Shown here: in pieces, positions 16,870 to 25,690 of the stretch
How the letters are laid out: every line of letters begins with the position of its first letter
Numbering within the stretch: the stretch's first letter is position 1
Origin: Thermococcus zilligii AN1
GTDB lineage: Archaea > Methanobacteriota_B > Thermococci > Thermococcales > Thermococcaceae
DNA: 64,000 bases
Assembly (NCBI RefSeq): GCF_000258515.1
Contig: NZ_AJLF01000002.1
Span: forward strand, 186,001-250,000
Reading direction: 5' to 3'
Translations under genes and position numbers: made by a program
Notes under the pieces: generated by a model
Told to the model about the DNA's origin: nothing
Database searches by the model: none
Seen by the model: the letters and a program-made list of their open reading frames with translations, nothing else

Positions 16870-17437
16870 CTTAAGCCTCCCATTCGTTGTCCCGCTGTGT
16901 TCAGATCGCAGAATAAATATACCTTGCCCCTGCGAAAGTTGGATATCCGTTAAGTTTCTCGTGATGATCTTATCAAACTGCCATTTGGTGAAGCTCTGAT
17001 AGAGCATGAGAGACGTTATCGAGAGGTGCATATCACTTCTGGAAGGCTCAGGAAAACCAGGCCGATGTAGATAAGGCCAATGAGCCAGCTGGCTAAATGC
17101 GAAATGACCAGAAGGGCATCACATCAAGTAGTTCCACCATCATGGGAAAAATGTTGAACAAACTGGCATCCATTGGATTTCAAAGCTATAAGCGAAAGTT
17201 CCGACTACAAGGGAAATTGTGAATCCTTTCTCCGAAATTCTACCTGGAGGTTCAAAGGTCGATAAGATAATCGGTGGCTACCTAGAAACTTGAGGATGGC
17301 AAAACCGTCTTCTTGAAGCCGTCCACGCTGAGGGTTCAGCCCAGAATGAAATCTTTTGTCAGTAGTCACCAGCTGTTCTGCCCCACCAGATAAAACCCCG
17401 GGGGTATCCCAAAAATCCCGGGACCGCAAAAAGCCCG
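16870..17437. other. Gap without a recognisable gene
   Basis: About 570 bp with no convincing gene. The only open frames are a 74-codon minus-strand frame (17205-17429), without family resemblance, and short plus-strand frames full of stops. Composition and codon use do not look coding. It may be decayed sequence next to the DUF3800 gene. The last part (17395-17420) contains a CCCGGGGGTATCCCAAAAAT run with weak dyad symmetry. Confidence 0.5.
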
Positions 17438-18193
17438 CTAAAACGCGAAGTCCTCCAGGGAAAACTCCTCCATGACCCTTTCAAACTCGTTCTCCGGGGC
17501 ATAGGTGAAGCCGCACTTTGAGCACTTCAAAACGCCGCTCTCTTCGCCCAGCGGCGAGAAGCAGACCGGACAGCGGTACTCCTCGCGGCGGAGCCTCTCG
17601 TAGACCTCATCGCGCATGACCACCAGGTTGAGCTCGCTCTCCCAGTCCTCGTGCAAAAGCCCCCAGTAGGGGGCCTCGGTCGGGTAGAAGTCCTCAAGGA
17701 TGAGCGCCTTTATCCCTATACCCCTGACCCCCGGGGGCAGCTTTACCGCCGGCTCTATCACAACCACGTACTGGTCGTAGAACTCTATGTTCTCCGCCCT
17801 GACCGTCAGGCCGCGGGAGAGCCTGGAACGGAGGGGGAAAAGCTGGAGGAAGAGGCTTTCCTTCTCAACGTCCCAGCTGGCGCTCAGGGAAACCGGCCCC
17901 TTCGTGAAGAACTGGGTTATGGAGCGGTCGTCCTTGTCCTCCCCGGCAAAAGAGAAGCCCAGCTTTTTCACGGCCCTCCAGAGGAAGTTGGGCCTCGGAA
18001 GCTTTTGGTAGTTCACCAGGTACTCCCCTATCCAGCCAGCCAGGGGCATGGAGTAACCTATGAAGGCCTGCCTCTGGACGCGGAGGTAGGCAACGCTGGG
18101 GAGGAGCTTGAAGCCGGCTTCCATCAAAAAGTGTGCGGTTTTGTGGTATATATGCCTATCGCAGGTAGGCCAGAAGGAACAAAGAGGCCTCAC
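17438..18193 (-). CDS. Uncharacterised protein with C-terminal zinc ribbon
   Basis: This frame begins by overlapping the DP2 stop codon by 4 bp, so it may be translationally coupled to the polymerase gene (GTG 18193). A later ATG at 18124 lies about 25 bp after a TATA-like CATATATACC and could be a leaderless start. The C-terminus has CPVCFSPLGEESGVLKCSKCGF, a zinc ribbon. The rest (about 200 residues) is a soluble alpha/beta-looking region that I do not recognise. A link to replication is only positional. Confidence 0.65.
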   Translation of the reverse strand: MRPLCSFWPTCDRHIYHKTAHFLMEAGFKLLPSVAYLRVQRQAFIGYSMPLAGWIGEYLVNYQKLPRPNFLWRAVKKLGFSFAGEDKDDRSITQFFTKGPVSLSASWDVEKESLFLQLFPLRSRLSRGLTVRAENIEFYDQYVVVIEPAVKLPPGVRGIGIKALILEDFYPTEAPYWGLLHEDWESELNLVVMRDEVYERLRREEYRCPVCFSPLGEESGVLKCSKCGFTYAPENEFERVMEEFSLEDFAF

Positions 18194-21100
18194 GAACCGA
18201 AGAACTCATCGAGGCTAATCCCCTTCCTCTTTTTCTTTGTGCTTTTACTCACGTCCTTCTTTTCGGGAGCACGGGCCTTAGAGGAAGTTTTTCCTGAGTC
18301 AGCGGAGGGTGCTGTTTTTATTTCGGAGCTTTTTGGGGGCTCTGAACTCCCTTCACCTTTATCCGCGGGTTTCTCCCCTTTTAAGGCATTCCCGTTCTTT
18401 CCGTTGAACCCGTCGAGGTAGCCGCTGGCCCCGTTCGAACTGCCGGTCCTCTCCTGTATCATCCTCTCGCAGATGTCCGCGGAAAAGCCCATGAGCGTTC
18501 TCTGCTTCTCCGGGAAGACGGTCTCGAAGAGCGTCCTTATGTCCTTCTCGGTCATGCATATCCTCTGCTTCGTGTAGCTGGGGACGTTGTATTTAGTAAC
18601 CAGCATCTTGGCCGTTGAGAGGTACTTCTCAATGGCGCCCTTGCTGACGGTGAGGACTATCTTTCCGCCGCACTTGGGGCACGTCTCGCTCATGGGCGGC
18701 CTCCGGTACTTCGTGTTGCACTTCACACAGCGGAACTCCTGCCTCGTGAAACTCCTGAGGTTGCCCCTTAAATCGGGGATTATGTGGGAGTTGAGTATCG
18801 TCTCTGCAACGTGGTGCTCATCAACGGCGCGGATCCGTTCTGCCAGGGCCAGCTGTTTCTCAACCTTCTCCTCCATGTCGCCGAGCTGTTTGTAGAGGCT
18901 CATTTTTGGCCCCAGGCCGATGTCATCGGTGTCGTGGGTGAACTTTATGCCCTCGTACATCCCGGGCTTTCCAAGCCTGTCCTCCACGCGCTCGATGACC
19001 TTTACCTCCTTGGGCGATTTCAGCTCGTAGGTGGCCTTATAGAACTCAAGGGGATAATAGCGGACGACGTCCATGTTGTGAACCTCGCTGTCAACCTCCC
19101 GGGGGTCAAGGCGTGTGGTAACGACGAGTGGGGCGTCCATCTTGCCGCCGCGCTTCTCGGGCAGATAGTAACGTGATAAGTTCAAAAGTGCATCCAGGAG
19201 TAACATTACACTGTCCTCGTCCCCGTCGCACTGATGCGTTATAATATTTTCGTTTATTATTACATTGTGATACATTTTTGCATTCAGAGAGAACACAAAG
19301 TTATCTTTCGATGCGGTATACTCAATACGCCTAACTTTCAATAGCCAGCCGTTTCCAGAAGAGTACTTATCCTCCCCCGTCGTTTCTTTCCCTGACGAGT
19401 GGGCGGCATATACTGAGTTCTTGCGCCCGCTGACGAATCCAATCTCTTCAAAGAACCTGTGATAGTACTGACCTGCAATATTGAGGGCGTAAACTTTCGA
19501 AACCGGAGGTTTAGTCCCACGTTCAATGTGATAGAGCCTGCCGCGGGCGTTTCCACGGTTAGCATTTTTGTCAAGGGTGTAATAGCCGCGTATCCCAAAC
19601 TTGCCAAGCAGTAGGGCCTCAATGTCCTCTAACAGGGGTTTATTAACGCTGTACACTACAACACGGGGCACGGTCTTCAAGGCACTTCCGTCGCCCTCAA
19701 AGTAGGCCCTCAACATTTCAGCAACGGCCTCTTTCTGGAGAGCGTAAACCATTGACGGAACGCGCTTGGTGTGGGCGTTCTTTCCGGCTTTGAGGACTCT
19801 GGTGAAGAGAAGGTAGAGAACGCGGGAGCCAACAGTGACTTTCCCCCCGTCCTCGTGGATTCCAAAGCCTTCCCCAAACGCTTCTCTGAGGGCCTTCTTC
19901 AGGTCTTCCCTCACCTCTTCATCGGCCAGGGAGAAGCTGATCTGATAAACGCTCTCGCTTTCCCTGGCATAGCCCTCAGCCAGATAGTAGCCGAGAACAC
20001 GCATAAGCGGCTTTATGGGAACGAACCTGTTGATCGTGACCGTGTCATGTTTGAATGCTATTTTGCACTCGGGAAGCTCTGAAATCCCGATGCCCTTCGT
20101 TTTCAATAGCTCCAACAGAAGTCCTAAAGGAATCGAATCTCTTCTGAGGTAGCCCGACTTAACATGCTTCTCCAAGCCATGGAGTCTAATCCACCTGGCT
20201 ATCCCCCTGACCATTATCCTGTCCCAAAGCTCTCTGAACTCCTTCCCCGCAAATGCCTCCAAGAGGTCAAGGTGCCCAACCTCTGACTCGGGGAACTCAA
20301 GTTTTGGAAGGAGTATTCTATCACCTTCTTTAACCTCAAAAGCCCTTTTCTCCACGAACTTCCCGTCTTCATAGACGAGCACGGGGTGATCAACGGTTGT
20401 CTCAAAGCTCCTTCCCAGCTCAAGCTCGAACCTTATCAGATGGTCCGTTGACGGGGCCTTTATAACCTCCTCGATGTCAGTTAGGACAACTTTGCCGCTT
20501 TCTGGGTCAAAGGAGTAAACCTTAACGTCCACCTTGGGCTTTCTCCGGACGTAGGCCATGTTCTCGTAGCTCTCACCATCGAAGAGGTCGTAAAGCTCAC
20601 GGAGCGTAATTCTAACAGGTCTGCAATTAATCTGGACGAGAATTCTCGTATCGCCCGGGAAACAGTTCCTCCTCTTCGCCGCGTGATAGTACGGGTGGGC
20701 ATAGCCCACTAAAACGTCGGAGAAGCCGATTATCCTCCCGATGATCCCGGCTGAAGTGTGGGGGGCAAGGCCTATGACGAGATGCCCTATCAGGTCTTCC
20801 ATCTTTTCCGCGTTGTAGAACCTCGGAAGGCCGTAGAACTTCTCAAGGAGGTCATCAACAAAGCGCGCCACCCTGAGGAGGTATTTCCCTGCCTCATACG
20901 AGAGGATCACATCCTGAACCTTCAGCTCGACTATCTGGTCGTCCCTCTTGAGGGGCTTCCCCTCGAAGTCGTGGGTGTAGCCAAGCTCGCGGAGCTTTTC
21001 GACGCTTACTCCGATCTCCTTGGGCCTGAAGTGTGTTATGGGGGCATCGGTGGCGTCAAAACGGATTGTGCCATCTTTAAAGACGTAGACGTCGTTCTTC

Positions 21101-23538
21101 ACCCTTAGGATGCCCTTCTCCAGGGGCTCGGCCATCTTGTAGCCGGAGGTCATGCCCTGGACGCCTTTGAGCCTGTCTATGCCGTAAACTTTCACGTTGT
21201 CCATGGCCTGTCTGAGCAGCTCCGACGGCTTTATCGTCCTCTTCGCGTAGGGCTTCAGCTCGACTCCACACTTTGGACAGCGGAAGTCAAATTCCTCTGC
21301 CTCGCCCTCAGGATAATCCACGTTGCACCTGGGGCAGTGCCAGAGGAGCTCCTTCCTCGTCCCGCAGACCGGGCAGAGGTGCTCGGGCCCAACGTGGCCG
21401 CATCTGGGGCACTTGAAGAAGGCTATCTCGACGCTCGCTACCTTACCCCCCTCGGCAGCCTTCTTGATGTCCCTGCTCGAACCCCCGGCGAGGCCTATCG
21501 GGAAGAGCACCTGGACGGGCGGCTTCATCCTCCTCTCCTTGGCCTTCTCCGGCCTGCCCATTCTGGCACCGAGCCAGCTTATTCCCCTATCACGGAGCTT
21601 TATCCCGTTGTTCTCGTTGATTATGTCAATGACTGTGAAGAAGGGCTTTGCCCTGAACTCCCACCCGAGGTTTCCGAGGGGGGTCAGCAGGGCCGCGGCC
21701 CACGGGTAGTCAACTACAATGACCTTTTTGCGGTCTTCGGTGCGCTCAAGCCTGTGCGGGAGGCCCAAAAGCTCGAGGTAGCGCTTGATTTTGGCGTCGT
21801 TATCAACTATTACCTTCCTCGCAAACTTTATCTTTCTGAACTCGCCCCACTCGATCTGGGCTTTCAAAAGGGCTTTTTGAAGCTCCTCAACCTCTTCAGG
21901 CTTGAGGGTGTTCCAGTAGAGGGTGTAGTAGGGGTGGAGGGGGATATCGAGAACCTTGGAGAGGTGTATCGCCTCCTCCACGCTCGGCCTGACGCGGAGC
22001 GGATCGCGGAGGAGGTTCCCCAGGAAGTCGGGATCGATCTCAATGTACTCCGCCGCCTCTTCAACCGCTTCCCTTGAATTTTCCTCGAAGGGTTTGAGCT
22101 CGACCTCGTAGGTTTCCGCCATGGCCCTGACCAGTTCCTGAACCCACCATTCCTCAACGTAGTTTGCAGGGAGGAGCGTCTGGTTGTTCTCAAAGAAGTC
22201 GCCGAAGTTAACTAAGGCATCGCCGACGTAGAGGATCTCCTCGACCTCGTTCCTCACCTTAAGGGCCGTCTCGTAGTCGTCAACCTTAACCACGGAGCCG
22301 TTCTTGAGCTTAACAACCGGCCCTTCGATGGTTGTTGCCGGGGTTACGACACAGCCCTTGCCGGGTCTTTCAGTTTTCATCTGCGTTCCAATCGCTATGA
22401 ACTCGTCGAGGAGGAGCATGGTTGCGGGGTTGACGCTCCAGGTGGCAAAGCCGCTGACGCGGCTCCTCCCGTAGCGAAGGCGGAAGCCGCCGTTGGTTGA
22501 TGGCTCGGCAAAGAGGGGCCTACCACCGATTATCTCCTTCGTGTACTTCTTGTTGGGCGCAATGTTGGCCTTAAAGCGCTCGTAGAGCTCGTAATAAAAG
22601 CCCTTCTCGACCTTCTCCTTAACTACCTCGCCACCGGCTTCCTCGGCCTTGGAATCACCGGAGGGCTTTTCTTCAGCCTCGCCACTTTCCTTGGCTTCAA
22701 CGAATTCCTTTATCCACTCCCAGCCGTCGATGCCCATCTTGTCTATGTATTTAACCAGCTTCTTCGCCTTCTGGAGAACACCCTCGGCCAAAACGAGGAT
22801 TGCACCGCCGCGCAGGTGGTTTGTCTCAACGCCGGGGACGTTCCTGTGGGAGACCTCGACCTTGTCCGTTTCTTCGCCAGTTATCTCGATTGGGATGTTC
22901 TTCATGGCGAGCCTTACCTCATCGGCCTCCGGGTGGTACTGCAACCTTGAAACGGTGCGGTGGTAGAGGTCTACCTCTTCAACCATGCGCTCCACGTGCT
23001 TCTCGCTCGGCTTGAAACGATCAAGACCGAGCTTCCTCCTCACATAGTCTCCAACGAGGACGCTGAGGGCTTGAGCCGTTCCGCCGGAGCTCCTTATCGG
23101 GCCAGCATAATAGAGGGCAAGGTATTCGCTGTTGTCGGCCCACTCGTTGCGTTTTATTTTAACGTCGGCTATTCCCTCAAGCGGGGCAGAAACTATGCCC
23201 TCCGTGAGGATCGCGAGGGCTGTTCTTACCGCCTGCTCCGCGTATTTCTCCTTGCTGCCAAAATCGCCAAACCTGCCATCGATTATCTCGTCCACGATCT
23301 TCAGGGCGGCTATCTCTTTCCCGTATTCTTTCACAAGCTCCCTTATGCGCTCGGCAACGCCAGGCGGCCCAACAAGGCTCTCGACACGGCCGGCCATGTC
23401 AGTAGCCTGAGGAACCTCGACGTCCAGGCTGGGGTCTTTGCCCTGAGAGCGGGCCCTTCTCGCTACCTCGTAGGCCCTGTCAATCTCGCGCTGAAGGGAC
23501 TCGAAGTAGGCCTTCATTTCGGGTGAGTAGAGCTCCAT
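18190..23538 (-). CDS. polC: DNA polymerase II (PolD) large subunit DP2, intein-containing
   Basis: The catalytic subunit of the archaeal replicative D-family polymerase: 1782 codons, of which 478 are an intein, leaving about 1304 residues. Visible landmarks are the N-terminal ELYSPEMKAYFESLQREID, IRSSGGTAQALSVLVGDYVR, a cysteine cluster CPRCGHVG..CPVCG..CPRCN..CPKCG, the active-site segment split by the intein (KRRN / CDGDED, with the metal-binding aspartates), a second zinc ribbon CVKCNTKY..CPKCGG, and a C-terminal PCNA-binding motif GISLDEFFGS after a long Ser/Lys-rich linker. ATG 23538 is preceded by GGAGGGTGA, which overlaps the restriction gene's end. Confidence 0.96.
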   Translation of the reverse strand: MELYSPEMKAYFESLQREIDRAYEVARRARSQGKDPSLDVEVPQATDMAGRVESLVGPPGVAERIRELVKEYGKEIAALKIVDEIIDGRFGDFGSKEKYAEQAVRTALAILTEGIVSAPLEGIADVKIKRNEWADNSEYLALYYAGPIRSSGGTAQALSVLVGDYVRRKLGLDRFKPSEKHVERMVEEVDLYHRTVSRLQYHPEADEVRLAMKNIPIEITGEETDKVEVSHRNVPGVETNHLRGGAILVLAEGVLQKAKKLVKYIDKMGIDGWEWIKEFVEAKESGEAEEKPSGDSKAEEAGGEVVKEKVEKGFYYELYERFKANIAPNKKYTKEIIGGRPLFAEPSTNGGFRLRYGRSRVSGFATWSVNPATMLLLDEFIAIGTQMKTERPGKGCVVTPATTIEGPVVKLKNGSVVKVDDYETALKVRNEVEEILYVGDALVNFGDFFENNQTLLPANYVEEWWVQELVRAMAETYEVELKPFEENSREAVEEAAEYIEIDPDFLGNLLRDPLRVRPSVEEAIHLSKVLDIPLHPYYTLYWNTLKPEEVEELQKALLKAQIEWGEFRKIKFARKVIVDNDAKIKRYLELLGLPHRLERTEDRKKVIVVDYPWAAALLTPLGNLGWEFRAKPFFTVIDIINENNGIKLRDRGISWLGARMGRPEKAKERRMKPPVQVLFPIGLAGGSSRDIKKAAEGGKVASVEIAFFKCPRCGHVGPEHLCPVCGTRKELLWHCPRCNVDYPEGEAEEFDFRCPKCGVELKPYAKRTIKPSELLRQAMDNVKVYGIDRLKGVQGMTSGYKMAEPLEKGILRVKNDVYVFKDGTIRFDATDAPITHFRPKEIGVSVEKLRELGYTHDFEGKPLKRDDQIVELKVQDVILSYEAGKYLLRVARFVDDLLEKFYGLPRFYNAEKMEDLIGHLVIGLAPHTSAGIIGRIIGFSDVLVGYAHPYYHAAKRRNCFPGDTRILVQINCRPVRITLRELYDLFDGESYENMAYVRRKPKVDVKVYSFDPESGKVVLTDIEEVIKAPSTDHLIRFELELGRSFETTVDHPVLVYEDGKFVEKRAFEVKEGDRILLPKLEFPESEVGHLDLLEAFAGKEFRELWDRIMVRGIARWIRLHGLEKHVKSGYLRRDSIPLGLLLELLKTKGIGISELPECKIAFKHDTVTINRFVPIKPLMRVLGYYLAEGYARESESVYQISFSLADEEVREDLKKALREAFGEGFGIHEDGGKVTVGSRVLYLLFTRVLKAGKNAHTKRVPSMVYALQKEAVAEMLRAYFEGDGSALKTVPRVVVYSVNKPLLEDIEALLLGKFGIRGYYTLDKNANRGNARGRLYHIERGTKPPVSKVYALNIAGQYYHRFFEEIGFVSGRKNSVYAAHSSGKETTGEDKYSSGNGWLLKVRRIEYTASKDNFVFSLNAKMYHNVIINENIITHQCDGDEDSVMLLLDALLNLSRYYLPEKRGGKMDAPLVVTTRLDPREVDSEVHNMDVVRYYPLEFYKATYELKSPKEVKVIERVEDRLGKPGMYEGIKFTHDTDDIGLGPKMSLYKQLGDMEEKVEKQLALAERIRAVDEHHVAETILNSHIIPDLRGNLRSFTRQEFRCVKCNTKYRRPPMSETCPKCGGKIVLTVSKGAIEKYLSTAKMLVTKYNVPSYTKQRICMTEKDIRTLFETVFPEKQRTLMGFSADICERMIQERTGSSNGASGYLDGFNGKNGNALKGEKPADKGEGSSEPPKSSEIKTAPSADSGKTSSKARAPEKKDVSKSTKKKRKGISLDEFFGS
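19231..20664 (-). mobile_element. DP2 intein with LAGLIDADG homing endonuclease
   Basis: Inserted at residue 959 of the precursor between KRRN and CDGDED. It opens with Cys (CFPGDTRILV), has a TVDHPVLVY block B with the conserved His, two LAGLIDADG-type motifs (LGYYLAEGYA and LRAYFEGDGS) and ends VIINENIITHQ before Cys+1. The last residue is Gln instead of the usual Asn. The Pyrococcus abyssi PolII intein is known to have the same feature and still splices. The insertion sits in the polymerase active site. Confidence 0.93.
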
Positions 23539-23544
23539 GTTCAC

Positions 23545-24339
23545 TCACCCTCCGGAATGAGCCCGGATAAGCCTGCTCGTTATTTCTTTTCCCTTTTCAT
23601 CGCCAAATTCTTTAAACAATTCAAGGAGCTCATTATATGTCCCGGGTCCACCGACGAAATCCCAAAATTCGGATCCGATTAAAACTTCATTCTGGAGATC
23701 AAAATACATGCTTACAAAACTCCACTTATACCGAGATTTTTCTTCTCCAAACGGGTTATATGGCATCCCGTAGTAGGTTTTTGAGTTAGGGTACGTTGCG
23801 AGGAGGTACAAAAACTTCTCCTTGGTCCGCCTCGCTTGATCTTTGTTGGGCTTGGGTGACTTGATTTCAATGAAATAGGAGGTTTTTCCATCGTAGAGAT
23901 AAAGGTCAACAACGATTTTCTTTATGGATGAATCCTGGGGCTCTGGAATGTCCACCGGGTACGGCTTCGCCCGCCCAGCACCAACGTCTTCAAGGAACCT
24001 GTCAACAAAGCTTTCCACATTCGAAGAAGCTGTTGCCTCAAAAGCTGAATTTCGTTTTACAACTTCCCATCTCCCACTATTTTCTGCAACAATCTTAGCT
24101 ATGTACTCAAAAACACCCTGCCCAAGTGAGGTTGAAAATGACCTGAAGAAACTTTGAATACGAAGAAACTCTTTGGGAATCAGAGCCATATGAAACGGCT
24201 TGTAATCTCCTTTATCCGGGTCGAAGAGCGCTTTTTCGAGAACCTCTTCCCGGATAACCTGAGGATCATATTTGTTGATAAGACCCTGCATGAATCCCTC
24301 AAGATACGTCCAGATTTTTTCTTTAGTGGCTTTCTTCAT
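23545..24339 (-). CDS. TdeIII-family type II restriction endonuclease
   Basis: The 264-residue protein carries a PD-(D/E)xK nuclease core: IVVDLYLYDG followed by SYFIEIKSPKPNKDQA, as in TdeIII-family type II enzymes, and an upstream FEYIAKIVAENSGRWEVVKRN segment typical of that family. It starts 4 bp after the methyltransferase stop, with GGAAGTGA as ribosome site, and ends 6 bp before the DP2 ATG. Sequence is richer in A+T than its neighbours. The target sequence cannot be read from the protein. Confidence 0.82.
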   Translation of the reverse strand: MKKATKEKIWTYLEGFMQGLINKYDPQVIREEVLEKALFDPDKGDYKPFHMALIPKEFLRIQSFFRSFSTSLGQGVFEYIAKIVAENSGRWEVVKRNSAFEATASSNVESFVDRFLEDVGAGRAKPYPVDIPEPQDSSIKKIVVDLYLYDGKTSYFIEIKSPKPNKDQARRTKEKFLYLLATYPNSKTYYGMPYNPFGEEKSRYKWSFVSMYFDLQNEVLIGSEFWDFVGGPGTYNELLELFKEFGDEKGKEITSRLIRAHSGG

Positions 24340-24343
24340 GATA

Positions 24344-25642
24344 TCACTTCCTTAGGAAGATCAGATACTCAAACCTAAGCCTGGCGAACCCCCCAAGGAT
24401 TGCCCTTTCAAGAGCAAAGACTTCGGAACAACCAAGTTCAGTACCCCAGTTAAGTATCTTGTCCTTAAAGTTCGTGCGTGTTCCGTCAATGCTTATGTCC
24501 CCAAGAACTATAACAGCCCACCCCCCGGGTTTTAAAACCCTGACCATCTCCTCAATACTGCGCTTTAAATCTCTCTCGTACAGCACGAGCTTCTCTTTGC
24601 CCTTTCCCCTTAAACCTATCATCTGGTCTCTCAGAGCGCTAATATCTATTCCAAAGTATTTCAAAAGGTGTTCATCATTCTCGATATAATCCAACGCAAT
24701 ACTATAGGGAGGTGAGGTAACTATTGCCTTAACGCTTTTATCCGGATAGGGAAGACTGAGCGTCGAGCCGATTGTGATTTCGTAATCGCCAAGCTCTATA
24801 CCAAGCTTATGTATAACATTGTAAGTACCTTCAATTGTTTTGAGGTATTCCTGAAGGTTTTCATGGAAGAATTCTTGAAGGGATCTTTCCTTTCGGGTTC
24901 CCGTTAGATAGGTATAGTCGGAAAGTGCGTGAAGGTATAACAGCATCAGAAAGTTACGCCACTCAAAGGGGAGTTCATGAAGTGAAGATCTGGGAAAATA
25001 CGAATCCCAAAGCAGTTCAAGAAGTTCCCTTGCGTTAAGATGCTCTTCAACTGTTGGTTTTATTGAATTGGGCTGAACTTTGAGATTCTTAAAATACCTA
25101 AAGGCCTCATTCACCAAAGCCGGAGTCAGCACATCGGAGAGCTCCGGATACGAAATACTTAGGGAATCAAGTTTTATCTGAGAAATTATGGCAAGGGCAG
25201 GGTTTATTTCAACGCCTTTACCAGGGAGACCCAAGAGAGAGCTTTCTATGAGGGTGGTTCCAGAACCAAGGTATGGATCAAGAACCACATCAAAATTCCG
25301 AGCATTTGCAAAGTTTATAAGGGCCTTAACCATCTGCCCGTGGAACTTGCCCTTATAGGGGTAGAACCAATGGGTCATGTATTGATTAGTATGCCCTATT
25401 TGACCTTTCCCCTTCACAGAGCTAATATAATAGTGCCAGCTTTTCTTGCCAAGAACTTCTTCGAAGTAGGCTGTTCTCTTAATGAACTCATCAAGATCCG
25501 TAGAGAAGTTCAAGAATTCCATCTTAGCAAGCTGAAGCTCATATAACTGTCTTGCATCATCAAAAAGTCTCAGTTCATTTGAAGTATATCTCCCTTCGGT
25601 TATCCACGCCATGATATCTACCAAAGTCTGTGTATTCCCCAT
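24344..25642 (-). CDS. Site-specific DNA methyltransferase (N4-cytosine/N6-adenine type)
   Basis: A 432-residue amino-methyltransferase with motif IV TSPPYSIALDYIEN and motif I DPYLGSGTTLIESSLLG, in the order IV after I (SAM-binding region at residues about 120-140, TSPPY near residue 310), plus GWAVIVLGD. It protects DNA from the partner endonuclease. ATG 25642 follows GGAGGGGG. A TATA-like AGATTTAAATCC at 25672-25683 suggests its own promoter in the 48-bp gap after DP1. Confidence 0.9.
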   Translation of the reverse strand: MGNTQTLVDIMAWITEGRYTSNELRLFDDARQLYELQLAKMEFLNFSTDLDEFIKRTAYFEEVLGKKSWHYYISSVKGKGQIGHTNQYMTHWFYPYKGKFHGQMVKALINFANARNFDVVLDPYLGSGTTLIESSLLGLPGKGVEINPALAIISQIKLDSLSISYPELSDVLTPALVNEAFRYFKNLKVQPNSIKPTVEEHLNARELLELLWDSYFPRSSLHELPFEWRNFLMLLYLHALSDYTYLTGTRKERSLQEFFHENLQEYLKTIEGTYNVIHKLGIELGDYEITIGSTLSLPYPDKSVKAIVTSPPYSIALDYIENDEHLLKYFGIDISALRDQMIGLRGKGKEKLVLYERDLKRSIEEMVRVLKPGGWAVIVLGDISIDGTRTNFKDKILNWGTELGCSEVFALERAILGGFARLRFEYLIFLRK

Positions 25643-25690
25643 TTCATAACCCCCTCCAATCCTTCCTTGAGGGGATTTAAATCTTTATCA

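Noticed and set aside
17205-17429. Minus-strand 74-codon frame as a gene
   Set aside because: No clear ribosome site, no family resemblance and atypical codon use; kept only as part of the described gap.
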